Shown: piece by piece, positions 28,169 to 38,300 of the stretch
How the letters are laid out: each line of letters opens with the position of its first letter
How positions within the stretch are numbered: the stretch's first letter is position 1
Source: Blastocladiella britannica
Lineage: Eukaryota; Blastocladiomycota; Blastocladiomycetes; Blastocladiales; Blastocladiaceae
Length of the DNA stretch: 39,746 nucleotides
Assembly: GCA_025349905.2 (NCBI GenBank)
Contig: MU624622.1
Coordinates: 1 to 39,746 of the forward strand
Reading direction: 5' to 3'
Program-made: the position numbers and the translations under genes
Notes under the pieces: model-generated
Databases searched by the model: none
What the model was told of the DNA's origin: nothing
What the model saw: only the letters and a program-made list of their open reading frames with translations

Positions 28169-30860
28169 TCATTTCTTCTTGGTGGTCACCGCTGCCATGG
28201 CCATCATCCGGTCCACGACCTCGGCCATCGAGTCCACGCGCTCCACGTTGCCCTCGTCCAGCAGCAGGATCTGATGCGACCCGTCCAGCATCTTTTCTTG
28301 GTACTCGTCCGTCAGCTGGTCCACGGCACCGGTCTCGCCATTGCCGTCGTCATCGTCGTCTTCCTCGTCGCCAAGCGGACCGCCCTCAATCACTCGTTCC
28401 ACAAACCACACGTCGTGCGAGACTAGCACCACTGCGCCTTCGAATGCACGGACGGCGCGCGCCAGGGCCGTGATGCTCGCCATGTCCTACGTATTCATTT
28501 GGATTGAGTTGACCAGACCCCTGAACAAAACGCAAAAAAAGAAAAACTGTACCAAATGGTTGGTCGGCTCGTCCAGGACCAGCACCTGCGGCCCGCCAAT
28601 ACACGCGCGGGCCATAGCCAGCTTGGCGCGCTGCCCGCCGCTCAGCTTACTGACCGGCACCGCGCCCAGTGCACCGAGCCCGAACGCGCCAAGATGCGCG
28701 TGCGGATCGGCTGCCGAAACTCCCAGCGCATGCATCCAGTCGGCCACCAAGCTCACGGGCGACGTAGTATCCGGACTAGCCACGTCGTCGAGCGAGTGCT
28801 GGGCCATGAACCCAACCCGCACGCCCGGGGATAACGTCACGGTTCCCGACGAGACCCGCAGCGCCCCCGCAATCACCGACGCCAGCGTGGACTTGCCGCC
28901 TCCGTTGCGGCCGACCAGAGCGTACCGCGCGCGTGGGCCCAGGGAGACGGTCGCGTTCGCGAGCGCGGGTTTGGTGGCGCCACGGTACTTGACGGTCACG
29001 TTGGCGACTTGCAGCAATGTCGAGCCGGTGGACCGCGACTTGGCGGGCGGTGGGAACTTGAATGTGACTCGCGGGTCGCCATTTTCGAGCACGATCTAAT
29101 TCATAACCTATGTTAGAAAATGCAGAAAAGTAAAAAGTGTATGAACGTACCGTCGGTCGGTAATCCGCATGCCACCCGGCCCGATAACTGACTTTAAACC
29201 GTTTCCCGTCCTCGGTCTTTTCCATGCCGAGCTTTTCGATCCGCTTGGCCCGCGACGCCGCCTGGCCCAGCGCCTTATCTGACCCGGACGCCTTGGCGTG
29301 CTTGACGTTACGTGCGATCTGCGCTTGCAAATGAGCCCGGCGCTTTTCGACATTCTCCTTTTGCCGCTCCTTGTTGGCGCGGGCATCGCGGGACGCCGAC
29401 TCGTACGCCGACAACGTGCCGTCAAAGTACGTCAACTTTTGGTCCTTGATCCGAATCAGCTCCTCGCCCGTGGCTTCCAGGAACTGTCGGTCGTGCGAAA
29501 TGACCACCACGGTTTGGTCGAGCGTTTGCACGTACTCTTGTAGCCTTTTTTTTCTTTTATTTGTGAGAAATGTCAATCCAATGAAGAGAAATATGGAGAA
29601 CGGACCAAAGAATGGCGGGAAGATCCAAGTGGTTCGTGGGCTCGTCGAGAAACAAGAGATCGCTCGGAAGGAACAGCGCCTGTGCGAGCCCCGCACGCAT
29701 TCGCCAGCCTCCGCTCAGAGACGACAGCGGCTGCAGCATGGTGTCGGGCGAGAACCCAAGGCCAAGCAGAATCTCGGTAGCGCGGGTCAGTCGTTCCTCG
29801 TCGTCGTACTACTTTCATTTAAATCAATGCCGTGATCGTCAAAATAGAAAAAGGACAGCAGGGTACCGCTTCAAGGTCATGATAAAACCCTTCCAGGATC
29901 TGGTGCGCCTCGGCCACCACGCCCGCCTCGTCACTCTCACCGTGGATCGTCAGCCCAGCAACCCCATTCTCCAGCTCCTCCAACGCGCGTTCCGCCGCAA
30001 TCAAATCGGCCCGGGCCGCGGCTCCACGCGCACCCGACCGGTGCGTGGCAATCCGTAACGTGGCCGCCAAATGGTCCTTGGCCGCGCGCACTTTGACCGT
30101 CCTGAGCGCCGCCTTGGCCGCCGCCGACGAACCGTCCTCGATCACTCCACGTTCCAGGTCGGCCACGTCGGCGCGCAACCGGTTGTACCGCGTATCGGAC
30201 GCCAGCAACGTGTCCAATGGAGACGCGGCAGCGTTCACGGTATCGGCCGCGTGCTGGTCGACCATCACTACCGAAAGGTTGGTCGGGAACCCGATCATGC
30301 GGTAGGTGGCGATGGCGCGAAGGAGGGTGGATTTGCCGAGGCCGTTCATGGCCACTAGGGCGTACCGCCGGTGCGTGCGGAGGACCAGGCGCGCGTCGAC
30401 GAGCAACTCGCGGCCGGCGATGGATAGGTTGACTTGCTCCAGCAGGATCTAATTGCCATATTTTCTATAAGTGTTCCTGGACGCGGCCATGTATTGAAAA
30501 ACCATATACATCGCGGTGGACGGTCTCGAGCGTCGCCGAGTGGAACCGCGAGACTTGCGACATGGCCACAATCAAGTCATCGGGATCTTCACTGACAACG
30601 GTCGCGTCGCTGCCATCGCCAACAGGCTCCGCTGAAGAAGGAGGAGTGGAAGCACCAGAGGCAGGTTTAGACGAAGGAGTGGCAGAAGCAGCAGCACGCG
30701 CGGCACGAGCCGCCGCACGGGCCGCCGCCGCGGCTTTGGCCTTTTCTTTCGCCGCAGCCTTCACCTCGGCCTTGGTCAGCGTGCGCTGCGAGTCAAGGTC
30801 CTCGGCCGAAAACAACTGCACGCCTGATTTTTTGGAGCCAGTACCAGAGAATGGAAACAT
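28169..30860 (-). CDS. ABC-F family ATPase (translation-associated), unusual subtype
   Basis: Six exons (30860-30510, 30448-29867, 29808-29606, 29544-29151, 29095-28553, 28486-28169) join to 796 residues. There are two ABC ATPase domains and no membrane segments, as in ABC-F proteins that act on ribosomes. Domain 1 has a Walker A of AMNGLGKST (150-158), LSGGWRMR and [19 protein letters not shown]. Domain 2 has [10 protein letters not shown] (571-580), [12 protein letters not shown] and [13 protein letters not shown], the last split by an intron. Between them is a charged helical linker ([20 protein letters not shown], then [20 protein letters not shown]), the ABC-F hallmark. The first Walker A begins with Ala where Gly is usual. 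The N-terminus is an Ala/Lys-rich helix ([20 protein letters not shown]), and the C-terminus has an acidic insert ([10 protein letters not shown]). ABCF2/Arb1 and ABCF3/GCN20 match only in part, so I leave the subgroup open. Confidence 0.92.
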
Positions 30861-31001
30861 TTGGGTTGCTTATTTTGTTGCTGGAAAAGAAGAATGGGGG
30901 GCTCCACTACAACTTTAATACGGCCGAGCACGAGCACGAGCAGCAGTGGCCAATTGAGTCAATTCCGGAAAAAGTTAAAAAGTCACTCTGAAACGCCGGA
31001 G

Positions 31002-31820
31002 ATGCACTTGCCCAACGAGATCTTGGACCGGATTCTCGTCCTCGCCGTCGCCTATGAAGCCCACGGCCTGGTTCGACGCGCCGTAGCCTTGACCGTGGTC
31101 GACGCTCCTGCTGTTCGTTCCATTCTTGGCGTCGCTGGGACGCTCAGCGCGATCCCCACCACCGCGAGCGTGGCCGTTCTTCTTCTTCCGCACTGTACCG
31201 TGGCAGCGGCTGCCAGACACACGCGACTAGATATATTAAAATTACGCCGCTCATTGGGATCGTTGCACCGCGCCGACGAACTGGACGCAGACCCGCGGTT
31301 ACCTCTCGTGGAGGCATCTGGGTCCGGGAGTATCGCTACGGTTGAATGGCTCCTCGAACACGTGAAGGTATCCACTAGAGCAGAGGTGGAGGCTAGGGCC
31401 ATGGGCAGCGCGTCGGCCGCGAGAAGCGTGCACATGCTCGAATTTTGGTGCAACCAGAATCAGTTTTCCGAGGCTGAATTGGCGCGCACGTACTGGTCCC
31501 CTGTGCAGCCGCGGCGGCCATATCCCAATTCTAAAATGGTGGGCGGCGCAAGATAAATCGATTCTGGCGCCAGTGGTCGTTGCTCAGGACTTGGCTGTCG
31601 CAAACCACTCGGACGCGCTAACTTGGCTCATAATCTTTACTCTTCCTGTCAGCCTGATCAATTGGATGCAAGTGTCAATATCAGGTACAGTGTGAAGTAG
31701 GACTTTACCATCTGTTGAGAGTCGCTCTGAGTTTCAAAATCGCTGCCTCTCTTTCAGATCTCTACAACACGAAGCTTGATCGCACCCGCCGACAAAGGCT
31801 TTCCTGGTCCGGCGCCTGCG
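31002..31820 (+). pseudogene. Frameshifted F-box-like / WW-repeat protein gene
   Basis: From MHLPNEILDRILVLAVAYEA (an F-box-like start) the frame runs to ~31500 with degenerate repeats (EASGSGSIATVEWLLEH, SASAARSVHMLEFW). It then loses register: SRGGHIPILKWWAAQDK, the expected next repeat, is in the +1 frame from ~31505. The switch falls near the CCCC run at ~31496-31499, which would fit one extra base. The second frame reaches a stop at 31695, or can pass through a GTAC intron (31685-31757) into a further short exon ending at 31820. It is a shorter relative of the intact repeat gene at 32945, so it looks like a decaying tandem copy. A sequencing error in the run, or an unusual splice, cannot be excluded. 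It is divergent from the ABC-F gene (141 bp). Confidence 0.6.
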
Positions 31821-31937
31821 GTATGTTTTTTTTTTACGTCCAAAAAATATTTTCATTCTCCTCTCCGTCCCGGCTGGCTTCTCTTTATCCGCAACCTTTG
31901 ATACTGATACTGTGACGAGCAGAGGGCGGACTTTGCC

Positions 31938-32440
31938 GTGGGTGAGCACGCGACAAGAGTGAGGGGCTCTTTGTCGCGTGTCATCTATCAATATATTATT
32001 ATTGTATACTTCGACCGCTCGTACTCTACCACTCGTCTGTCAGGCCCAACGTCCCTGTCCGTAACAGCAAAGGCCAACTCGGACGACCGATTCATCGATG
32101 ACGATGTCGCGAACGCGCTGGAGCTCCTTGAGCGCGCGGGCGAACTCGGCTTTGTGGACGGTATGTATTTTTTTTTTTTTTTTTTTTTTTGGATTGTTGC
32201 AAATTGCTCGTGTATTTACTGAGTGGACATTTAGCGATGCTCAAGGCTGCGGATATACACATGGAAAGCAGCCGTGGCCAGGACTGGACAATGGCATACG
32301 GGTGGTTCACCAAGGCGTCGGACAAGGGCTCGGCGTCGGCGATGTGCTCGATGGCACACCTGCAGGCGTAGGGGATGGTGGGCGATGCGTCATCGACCAA
32401 GGCCGTCGAGCTGTACCAGCGCGCAGGAAGTGGCAGATTC
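31938..32440 (+). pseudogene. SEL1-like repeat gene remnant with in-frame stop
   Basis: Exon A (to 32160) ends ANALELLERAGELGFVDA and exon B (from 32235) continues AMLKAADIHMES, then MAYGWFTKASDKGSASAM: SEL1-type alpha/alpha repeats joined by a well-formed intron with a GTAT donor and a TTAG acceptor. The repeat then meets TAG at 32369-32371, but the same frame goes on as GMVGDASSTKAVELYQRAG, the next SEL1 helix. A nonsense change is the simplest reading, since other genes here use TAG as a true stop. No convincing upstream exon starts the gene. It may be the 3' part of the F-box/repeat remnant just before it. Confidence 0.5.
32168..32190 (+). repeat. 23-nt poly-T run inside an intron
   Basis: An uninterrupted T23 starts seven bases after the donor of the SEL1 remnant intron (32161-32234). 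It is the longest homopolymer in the window and an extreme case of the T-runs seen just inside many donors here. Confidence 0.9.
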
Positions 32441-32944
32441 CGACGAGGAATAAAAGTACAGTGTATTTACCATGACTTTTTCCCATCCGCTGCCAACTTC
32501 GAATCGTGGAGTAACGGCTTGTTATTAGCAGGTAGGGTTGGGATTGAAGGAGGTGGGGATTGTGCGGTTGGTTCGAGATTGGACATCTGTGCGATCCAGT
32601 TGTTAGCTTCTTGAAGATCCAAGTTGTGAGACAACATAATAATGGACCTTCATTTGGTGCAACCGCCGTCGCTCCCTGTACACCTTGTGAACGAGATAGA
32701 GTGCAAGCAGGATATTTGAAGGAGAGCGGAAGAACGATGAGCATGATGAGTAAAGACATTGCATTTGTTGATTTATGAATGTAGGGAACTTGGGAGACGC
32801 GTCAACCTTCTATACTCATACGTACGGGATTATTTGAGTCAAAGCTCCCAGAGGTACGAATGGGACCGCTTCCCTTGCGTGGCAGGGAGTTGGTGCATGG
32901 GCGCCAAATGGAAAAGTCCTCCCCAAAACTGAAGAATAGACTCA
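32441..32944. other. Intergenic stretch after the SEL1 remnant
   Basis: About 500 bp. The minus strand has an open frame beginning MSLLIMLIVLPLSF (32759) that looks like a signal peptide, but the rest lacks any recognisable pattern and overlaps the SEL1 remnant. The last 150 bp before 32945 are presumably the promoter of the repeat gene. No RNA gene seen. Confidence 0.35.
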
Positions 32945-34312
32945 ATGCCCCTAATTCTGCAAGAACTCATCGACGCTGTCCTTGCGATAGCGGTGCACTA
33001 CCACCCGGCAGCCGACGTGTCCGGGCTCGCGCAATACGCGCTGGTCGAGCGCGGACTCTACGCCACCACCACCAGCATCCTCACGCATTCCAAAGCGCTG
33101 TCCATGGATAAAGCCTCTGCCGACGGTCACCTCGTTCTCCTCGACCTATGGTGGTCCATTGCCGCCGCAAATTCCTCCCATTCACTCGACTTCTCGGCGT
33201 GTGCAGTGGATACCGCTTCAAAAAACGCGCAAATAAAAATTTTGGACTGGTGGTGGGCCAAGCATCAGCGCCATCAGCTCGAATTCAAGTACTCGCGCGA
33301 AGCTATCGACGGGGCTTCAGAGTCTGGAAGTGTGGCCGCCTTAGGCTGGTGGTACGCGCGGCACCTCCAATCGGGGCTCACTTTGCGTTACTCGGGCCGA
33401 GCTGTCCAAATAGCGTCCATTGCCGGAAAGGTCGACGTATTGGACTGGTGGTGGGCCCAGTACGATCCAGACGCAGAAGACGACGAAAAGCTCGGGTTCC
33501 CATGCGAGGGCTCCGAGCTGATGCTGGCGCTCCAGACCCACAGCGTCCCCGCGCTGGACTGGTGGTGGGACAAGAGCCAGCACCACGGACTGGAGGTCCC
33601 ATTCAAAACAGCCGCCAAGAACGCGGTGCTCTTCGCTTCACGCGACGGCCAAGTCCCGACTCTCGCGTGGTGGTGGGACCGGCACGTCCAAGACGGCATT
33701 CCATTCACGGTCGCGGCCGATTGCGTGGACGGGGCTTCTCGTGAGGGACGCACTGAAGTGCTTGACTGGTTTTGGGCCCGCTACAAGGACGACGGGCTGC
33801 CGTTCAAGTTTACCAGCAGCGCGATGGATGATCCTTCTTCGCGCGGAAATATTTCTAGCCTAGATTGGTTTTGGAACAAGCAAGATGCGTTGGCGTCGGC
33901 TGACTTGAAGCTGCGGTTCACGTACCTGGCGCTGGTATGGGCGTCTGGCTCAAACCACATCAACGTCCTACGTTGGTGGAAGGAGCGGGACCCCGCCAAG
34001 CTGCCAGCCAAGTTCTTTGTGGTGGCAGCAATGGACTCAGCCGCTCGTAACGGACGAGTCGACGTCCTATCCTGGTGGTGGGACATGCACCGCAGCGACG
34101 GCACACCGTTCCAGCTCACGACGTGGGCCGTGAACATTTCCGGGCGATTTGGACACCTTAATGTCCTCCAGTGGGCGTGGGACAAGTCGACGACCGAGGG
34201 ACTCCAGATCGACTGGCCCTCGTTTGACGTGTCGTCGTCCACGTCGCAGGTGCAAGCGTGGTGGTATGAGGTGTCGTCGTCTCTTTCCGATCCAATTGCT
34301 CTTGTCGATTGA
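32945..34312 (+). CDS. Leu-Asp-Trp-Trp-Trp repeat solenoid protein
   Basis: An intronless frame of 455 residues. It starts with an F-box-like helix (PLILQELIDAVLAIAVHYHP). About 11 tandem repeats of roughly 33-40 residues follow, each centred on a tryptophan-rich core: VLDWWWAKH, ALGWWYARH, VLDWWWAQY, ALDWWWDKS, TLAWWWDRH, VLDWFWARY, SLDWFWNKQ, VLRWWKERD, VLSWWWDMH, VLQWAWDKS. Between cores the pattern is GL-x-(F/L)-(K/R)-(F/Y)-S-x-x-A-(V/I)-D-x-AS-x-x-G-x-(V/I). The spacing and the AS..G turn recall ankyrin repeats, and I would expect an alpha-solenoid. I believe related repeats are expanded in Blastocladiomycota and chytrids, but cannot name an established family. A substrate-recruiting F-box role is a guess. 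Adjacent remnants suggest recent tandem duplication. Confidence 0.85.
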   Translation: MPLILQELIDAVLAIAVHYHPAADVSGLAQYALVERGLYATTTSILTHSKALSMDKASADGHLVLLDLWWSIAAANSSHSLDFSACAVDTASKNAQIKILDWWWAKHQRHQLEFKYSREAIDGASESGSVAALGWWYARHLQSGLTLRYSGRAVQIASIAGKVDVLDWWWAQYDPDAEDDEKLGFPCEGSELMLALQTHSVPALDWWWDKSQHHGLEVPFKTAAKNAVLFASRDGQVPTLAWWWDRHVQDGIPFTVAADCVDGASREGRTEVLDWFWARYKDDGLPFKFTSSAMDDPSSRGNISSLDWFWNKQDALASADLKLRFTYLALVWASGSNHINVLRWWKERDPAKLPAKFFVVAAMDSAARNGRVDVLSWWWDMHRSDGTPFQLTTWAVNISGRFGHLNVLQWAWDKSTTEGLQIDWPSFDVSSSTSQVQAWWYEVSSSLSDPIALVD

Positions 34313-34365
34313 TCCTTTTTCTTTTCAATCCATTTTTTCGAAATATATAAACGATTTTTTAACAA

Positions 34366-35217
34366 ATGACAGATGCAGCAGCAGCACGAGCAGCCAACCA
34401 ACCCCCACAAAAACAGGTGTGCAGCAAGTACTTGGTCTTGGTCAAAATATAATAATTTTAGATGGATAGGACGTGCAAGTGGTGATCCCGATCGCTTATG
34501 GCACGCAAGCGCGGCCACTGACCGAAGCCGAGCGAGCCAAACATAAGGACCACACCACCGCATGGACCGTATACGTGCGTGGACCCTCGGGCGAGTCGCT
34601 CGCGTACGCCGTGGACCGAGTAATATTCCATTTACACGAATCCATTGTGCCCCCCGTACGCACCATCGTGGCCCCCGCACCGTTCGAAGTGCACGAAACG
34701 GGTTGGGGCGAGTTTGATATTGGTATTGAGGTGGTATTCCGAGGTAGCGGTGCCGCAGGGCTCCAGCCCGTGAAGTTGACGGCCCCACTAAAGCTGTTTC
34801 CTGAATCGGTCGATACGGCCGTGTACCCGGCGCTGGTTGGGCTCAAGCAGGTGGATCCGGCACGGCCTGGGTGGCTGGTCACGGAAAAGTACGACGAGGT
34901 GGTGGTCAGCGAGCCGAGCGCCGAGTTGTACGATGCCGTGGTGGCCAACGTGGACCGGAGTTGGCCGATTCGTGGGACTGTCTGGGGTACCTTTTCCAAT
35001 TTATTATGCTGATCCTCCTGTCTGGTTGGTACTGACCAAGTGAGTAGACAAGGACCGCGAGCTGACCGAGCTGGCCAAGATCCGCGACACGTGGGTGCAG
35101 GCCAACGAGAGCATCGTGCAGCTGCAGGAGCGGTACAATGAGATTCAGGCGGAGCTGGCGTACCTGCGCGGCCAGGCGCCGTCATCGATTGCCGAGGGCG
35201 GTGGTGGGCGGCCTTAG
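34366..35217 (+). CDS. YAF9: YEATS-domain protein, Yaf9/GAS41-like
   Basis: Three exons (34366-34416, 34470-34986, 35048-35217) encode 245 residues. The YEATS domain, an acyl-lysine histone reader, spans ~18-150: VVIPIAYGTQARPL, TTAWTVYVRGP, RVIFHLHESIVPPVRTI and PFEVHETGWGEFDIGIEVVF. The GWGEF motif and the HExxxxP segment are the clearest signature. A C-terminal coiled coil (ELTELAKIRDTWVQANESIV, QLQERYNEIQAELAYL) matches the Yaf9/GAS41 tail, which docks the protein in the SWR1/SRCAP and NuA4/Tip60 complexes. GAS41 is about 227 residues, so the size fits. Exon 1 encodes only 17 residues. The first acceptor must be GATAG, because the earlier TTTTAG would bring an in-frame stop. Confidence 0.93.
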
Positions 35218-35349
35218 GGGAATTTTACGCGTCTTTTTTGTTCTTTCGATTTTCCAGCGAACATCGCGCCAGGCAGCCCTTATCAAAAAACCAAAAACAA
35301 CCCTCGCGTGCTCGTTATACTCGGACTGCACATACATCATTATATATAA

Positions 35350-38300
35350 ATGCCCCCACCGCTGCTCTCGGACCCCGACGCGGGGGCACCGCCGCCCTCG
35401 CTGGCCGACCTCGACCTGTCGCTGTCCCTGGAAGATCTGCTGGCCCTGGCACCGCCACTGTCACCCCCAGCAGCCGCCACTTCAACCACAGCTGGTGCTG
35501 CTGCTCCACTTCGCATGGGAGGAGGAGGAGAAGGTTCTTCAACTGGACTGGCCCCATTGCAGCCACCAGTGCTGCTCCCACCCCCGGTCCTTTCTGCTCC
35601 TGTCCCCAATACGGCCACCACTGTCGCTCCGGTCTTATCTGTCACTCCCGACGTTCTTTCCGGTGGTCTGCCTCCGCCGCCGAGCACCACCTCTACGCAC
35701 ATGACGGTTCCAGCGGCGATTGAAAATGCATCGACACCCACACCGACGACGCGTGGACGTCAGGCAATCACCACCGCCAGCCACGGACACCTCCATGCGC
35801 AGTCGCGGTCCCAATCGAGGTCACGGTCGCGCTCGCCTTCGCCCGGAGGCACCCGGTCACGCGTCCGTGGTGGTGGTGGTGGCGCCTCCGGGTCACTGTC
35901 ACGGTCTCCGTCCCCAGCGGCGCGGCACTACCCGATACACACGTCGTCACTGCGCCGGCGGTCGTCCCTGTCGTCGTCGTCGTCGCGGTCCCCTGTCCGG
36001 CGCGCTCGCATGAAGGCTGCCGCTGCTCTCGACGCCACTGGCGGCACTGGTGACGACGACATGTACGTGTCGCTGAACGACACCACTGCTGACGGACCAA
36101 TTACGCCGGTCGATGACCAGGAGCAGCCGCCACCGATCACCACCGACGACTCGGTGGTGGCCGGCGCCGGACCACAGGGCACCGACGACCTGGCTCCACA
36201 CTTGTTCTGGGTGCCCGCGCACCAGCACCCGGAGATTGCGCCCTTGGCATTCAAGGACTGGCTCGACCGCCACGACATGCAGCTGACGGGGTCGGCGGTC
36301 GAGCGCGTGCGACGCCGCAAGTCGTACCGCGAGTCCGTCTCGGTCATGTCGCTCAAGCGTAACCTGTCGACGGGGAACGCGCACGTGTTCTTGTCGCCCG
36401 TCGAGGCGCCCGAGGTACTTAGTTAAGGTTTTATGATTGATGGGTCCGTTCTAATTAGATGAAATAGGACGAGCGCGAAGTCGCCGTTGTCCCCGAATCC
36501 GCGACCGATGTGCGAGTAGCTGCACCGGGTGACGAGGAAAGCGCCGCCGACGCCGACGCGAACCCGCCGCCGCCGTCCTCGCGCATCACGCTCAAGCGCG
36601 CGGTACGTACGCGGCCGATGCGCCGCCCCCACTCGCCCGCCATGTCGGGAGCGGACCTGGACTCGCCCGCTTCCCCTTCAATTTCCCCGACATCCTCGCT
36701 GCGGCGCCGCGTCTCGGTCGGCCGGCGACCCGAAACCGCGCCCGAGCTGCGATCCTCCATCTCGGCGCTGTCGCCAGAGCCTCCTCATGCTTCCGACGCT
36801 TCCAATGCCGATGCAGTGGCAACAGAACCGTCGCCGCCCCGGCCATTGTCCTCATCACTGACCCGCCGCCGATCGCTCTCGGACCACCATCACCACGGAG
36901 CCCTAGTCTCGTCGCCGACCTCCCCGCCGCTACCAACACGCCCACTGCTCGGCACCTTGGTCCGTGGCCCGGGGGCCACTCAGACCGTGAAGCCAGCTCC
37001 GTTGGCGTCCGCGTCGGGGGCCACCGCGTTTGTGATCCCGCCCGAACGCACGTCGTCGCTGCGGTCGCGCGCGCGCGTGCGGCCCGTCTCAGACCCGGAC
37101 GTCGGATCCGATCCGGGCCGTGCTAAACCGCCGGCTCTTCCGCCGCTCGCATTTGCGATCACGATTCCGTCGCCGGTGCAGTCGCCCGAAGAGGCGGCAA
37201 AGTCGACGGTGTCGGCGCCGCCGGCGCTGGGCCCTTTACCTGCGGCGATCCCGTCGCCCGAGGAAATGGCGGCGGCTGCAAAGTTACGTTCGCCTCAGGC
37301 CGAGGCCGCCAGTGTGGCGGTGGCGGTGGTGGAACCGCGCGTCAGAGCCGTCGTTCCATCTACCAGCGGCGGCGCCGCGTTGCCCGACGGATCGTTCCCA
37401 CCGCCCATGCTGGAAATGGCGCCGCTGTCGCCGTTCAAAATGTCGCCCACGGACCGGTCGCCTGATGACAGCGCCGTTGAGCCGGCGGGTTTGACGTCGC
37501 CACAACACCAGCAACAGACGCAGGTGCTTTTGGCGCCAACTACTCCTACGACCGAATCGTTTCCCAGCGCCGCGGCTCCGCACCACGACGCCAGCGCTGC
37601 ACCAATGGCAGCGTCCACGGTCAATGGCATGGTGGCGGCACCGAAACCCCCGTCCCCACCCATCCTACCGCCACTTCCAGGCATGAAAATGGACGACACA
37701 GCGGCGGCAGCACTGGAGCAGCAATTGCCGCGGTCGCGGGCCGGATCGAACGCGTCCATTGACTCGTTCGAGACCGACTCCGTCTCCTCGTCCATGTCCG
37801 GCGCATCGGCATCAGCAACCACTCCCGCGAAAAAGAAAAAAGGGTCGTTGTTTGGGTTCGGGAAAAAGAAAAAGGACGATGCGTTGCAGCACCAGGTCGG
37901 GCCGGCAACTCCGTCCAATGTTGCCGAAAAACACGTCAATTCAACCTCGGCAGCAGCAGAACCAGCACCGTCGGTCGGTGGCGGGATGGTGGTGGCGGCT
38001 CGCGACGCTTCCATGGCGTTCTCTGGCGGCAGCGACTCGGCACAACCCCTACCCGCTCCGCCCAAGCTCAAGAAATCGTCCAGCTGGTCGTCGTGGCTGT
38101 TTTCCTCCTCGTCTTCATCCTCATCCTCGTCAGCCGACAAGAACGCAGTCGTGACCCCCTCCGCCGCCGCCGCGGCCGTCGCGACCTTGGCCGCGTCGCC
38201 CGAGGACCCGTCGGTGCGCAAGAAATCGTCGCTGGCATCGTTCTTCAAGTCGTCCTCGAAATCGTCCAAAGCCGCTGCTGCTGCTGCTGCCGCCGCAACC

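Noticed and set aside
32307..32759. Minus-strand frame starting with a signal-peptide-like MSLLIMLIVLPLSF
   Set aside because: The rest has no pattern and it covers the SEL1 remnant antisense; too weak to call a gene.
34417..34461. TTTTAG as the acceptor of YEATS intron 1
   Set aside because: It brings an in-frame TGA after seven codons, whereas GATAG eight bases later leads directly into the YEATS domain.
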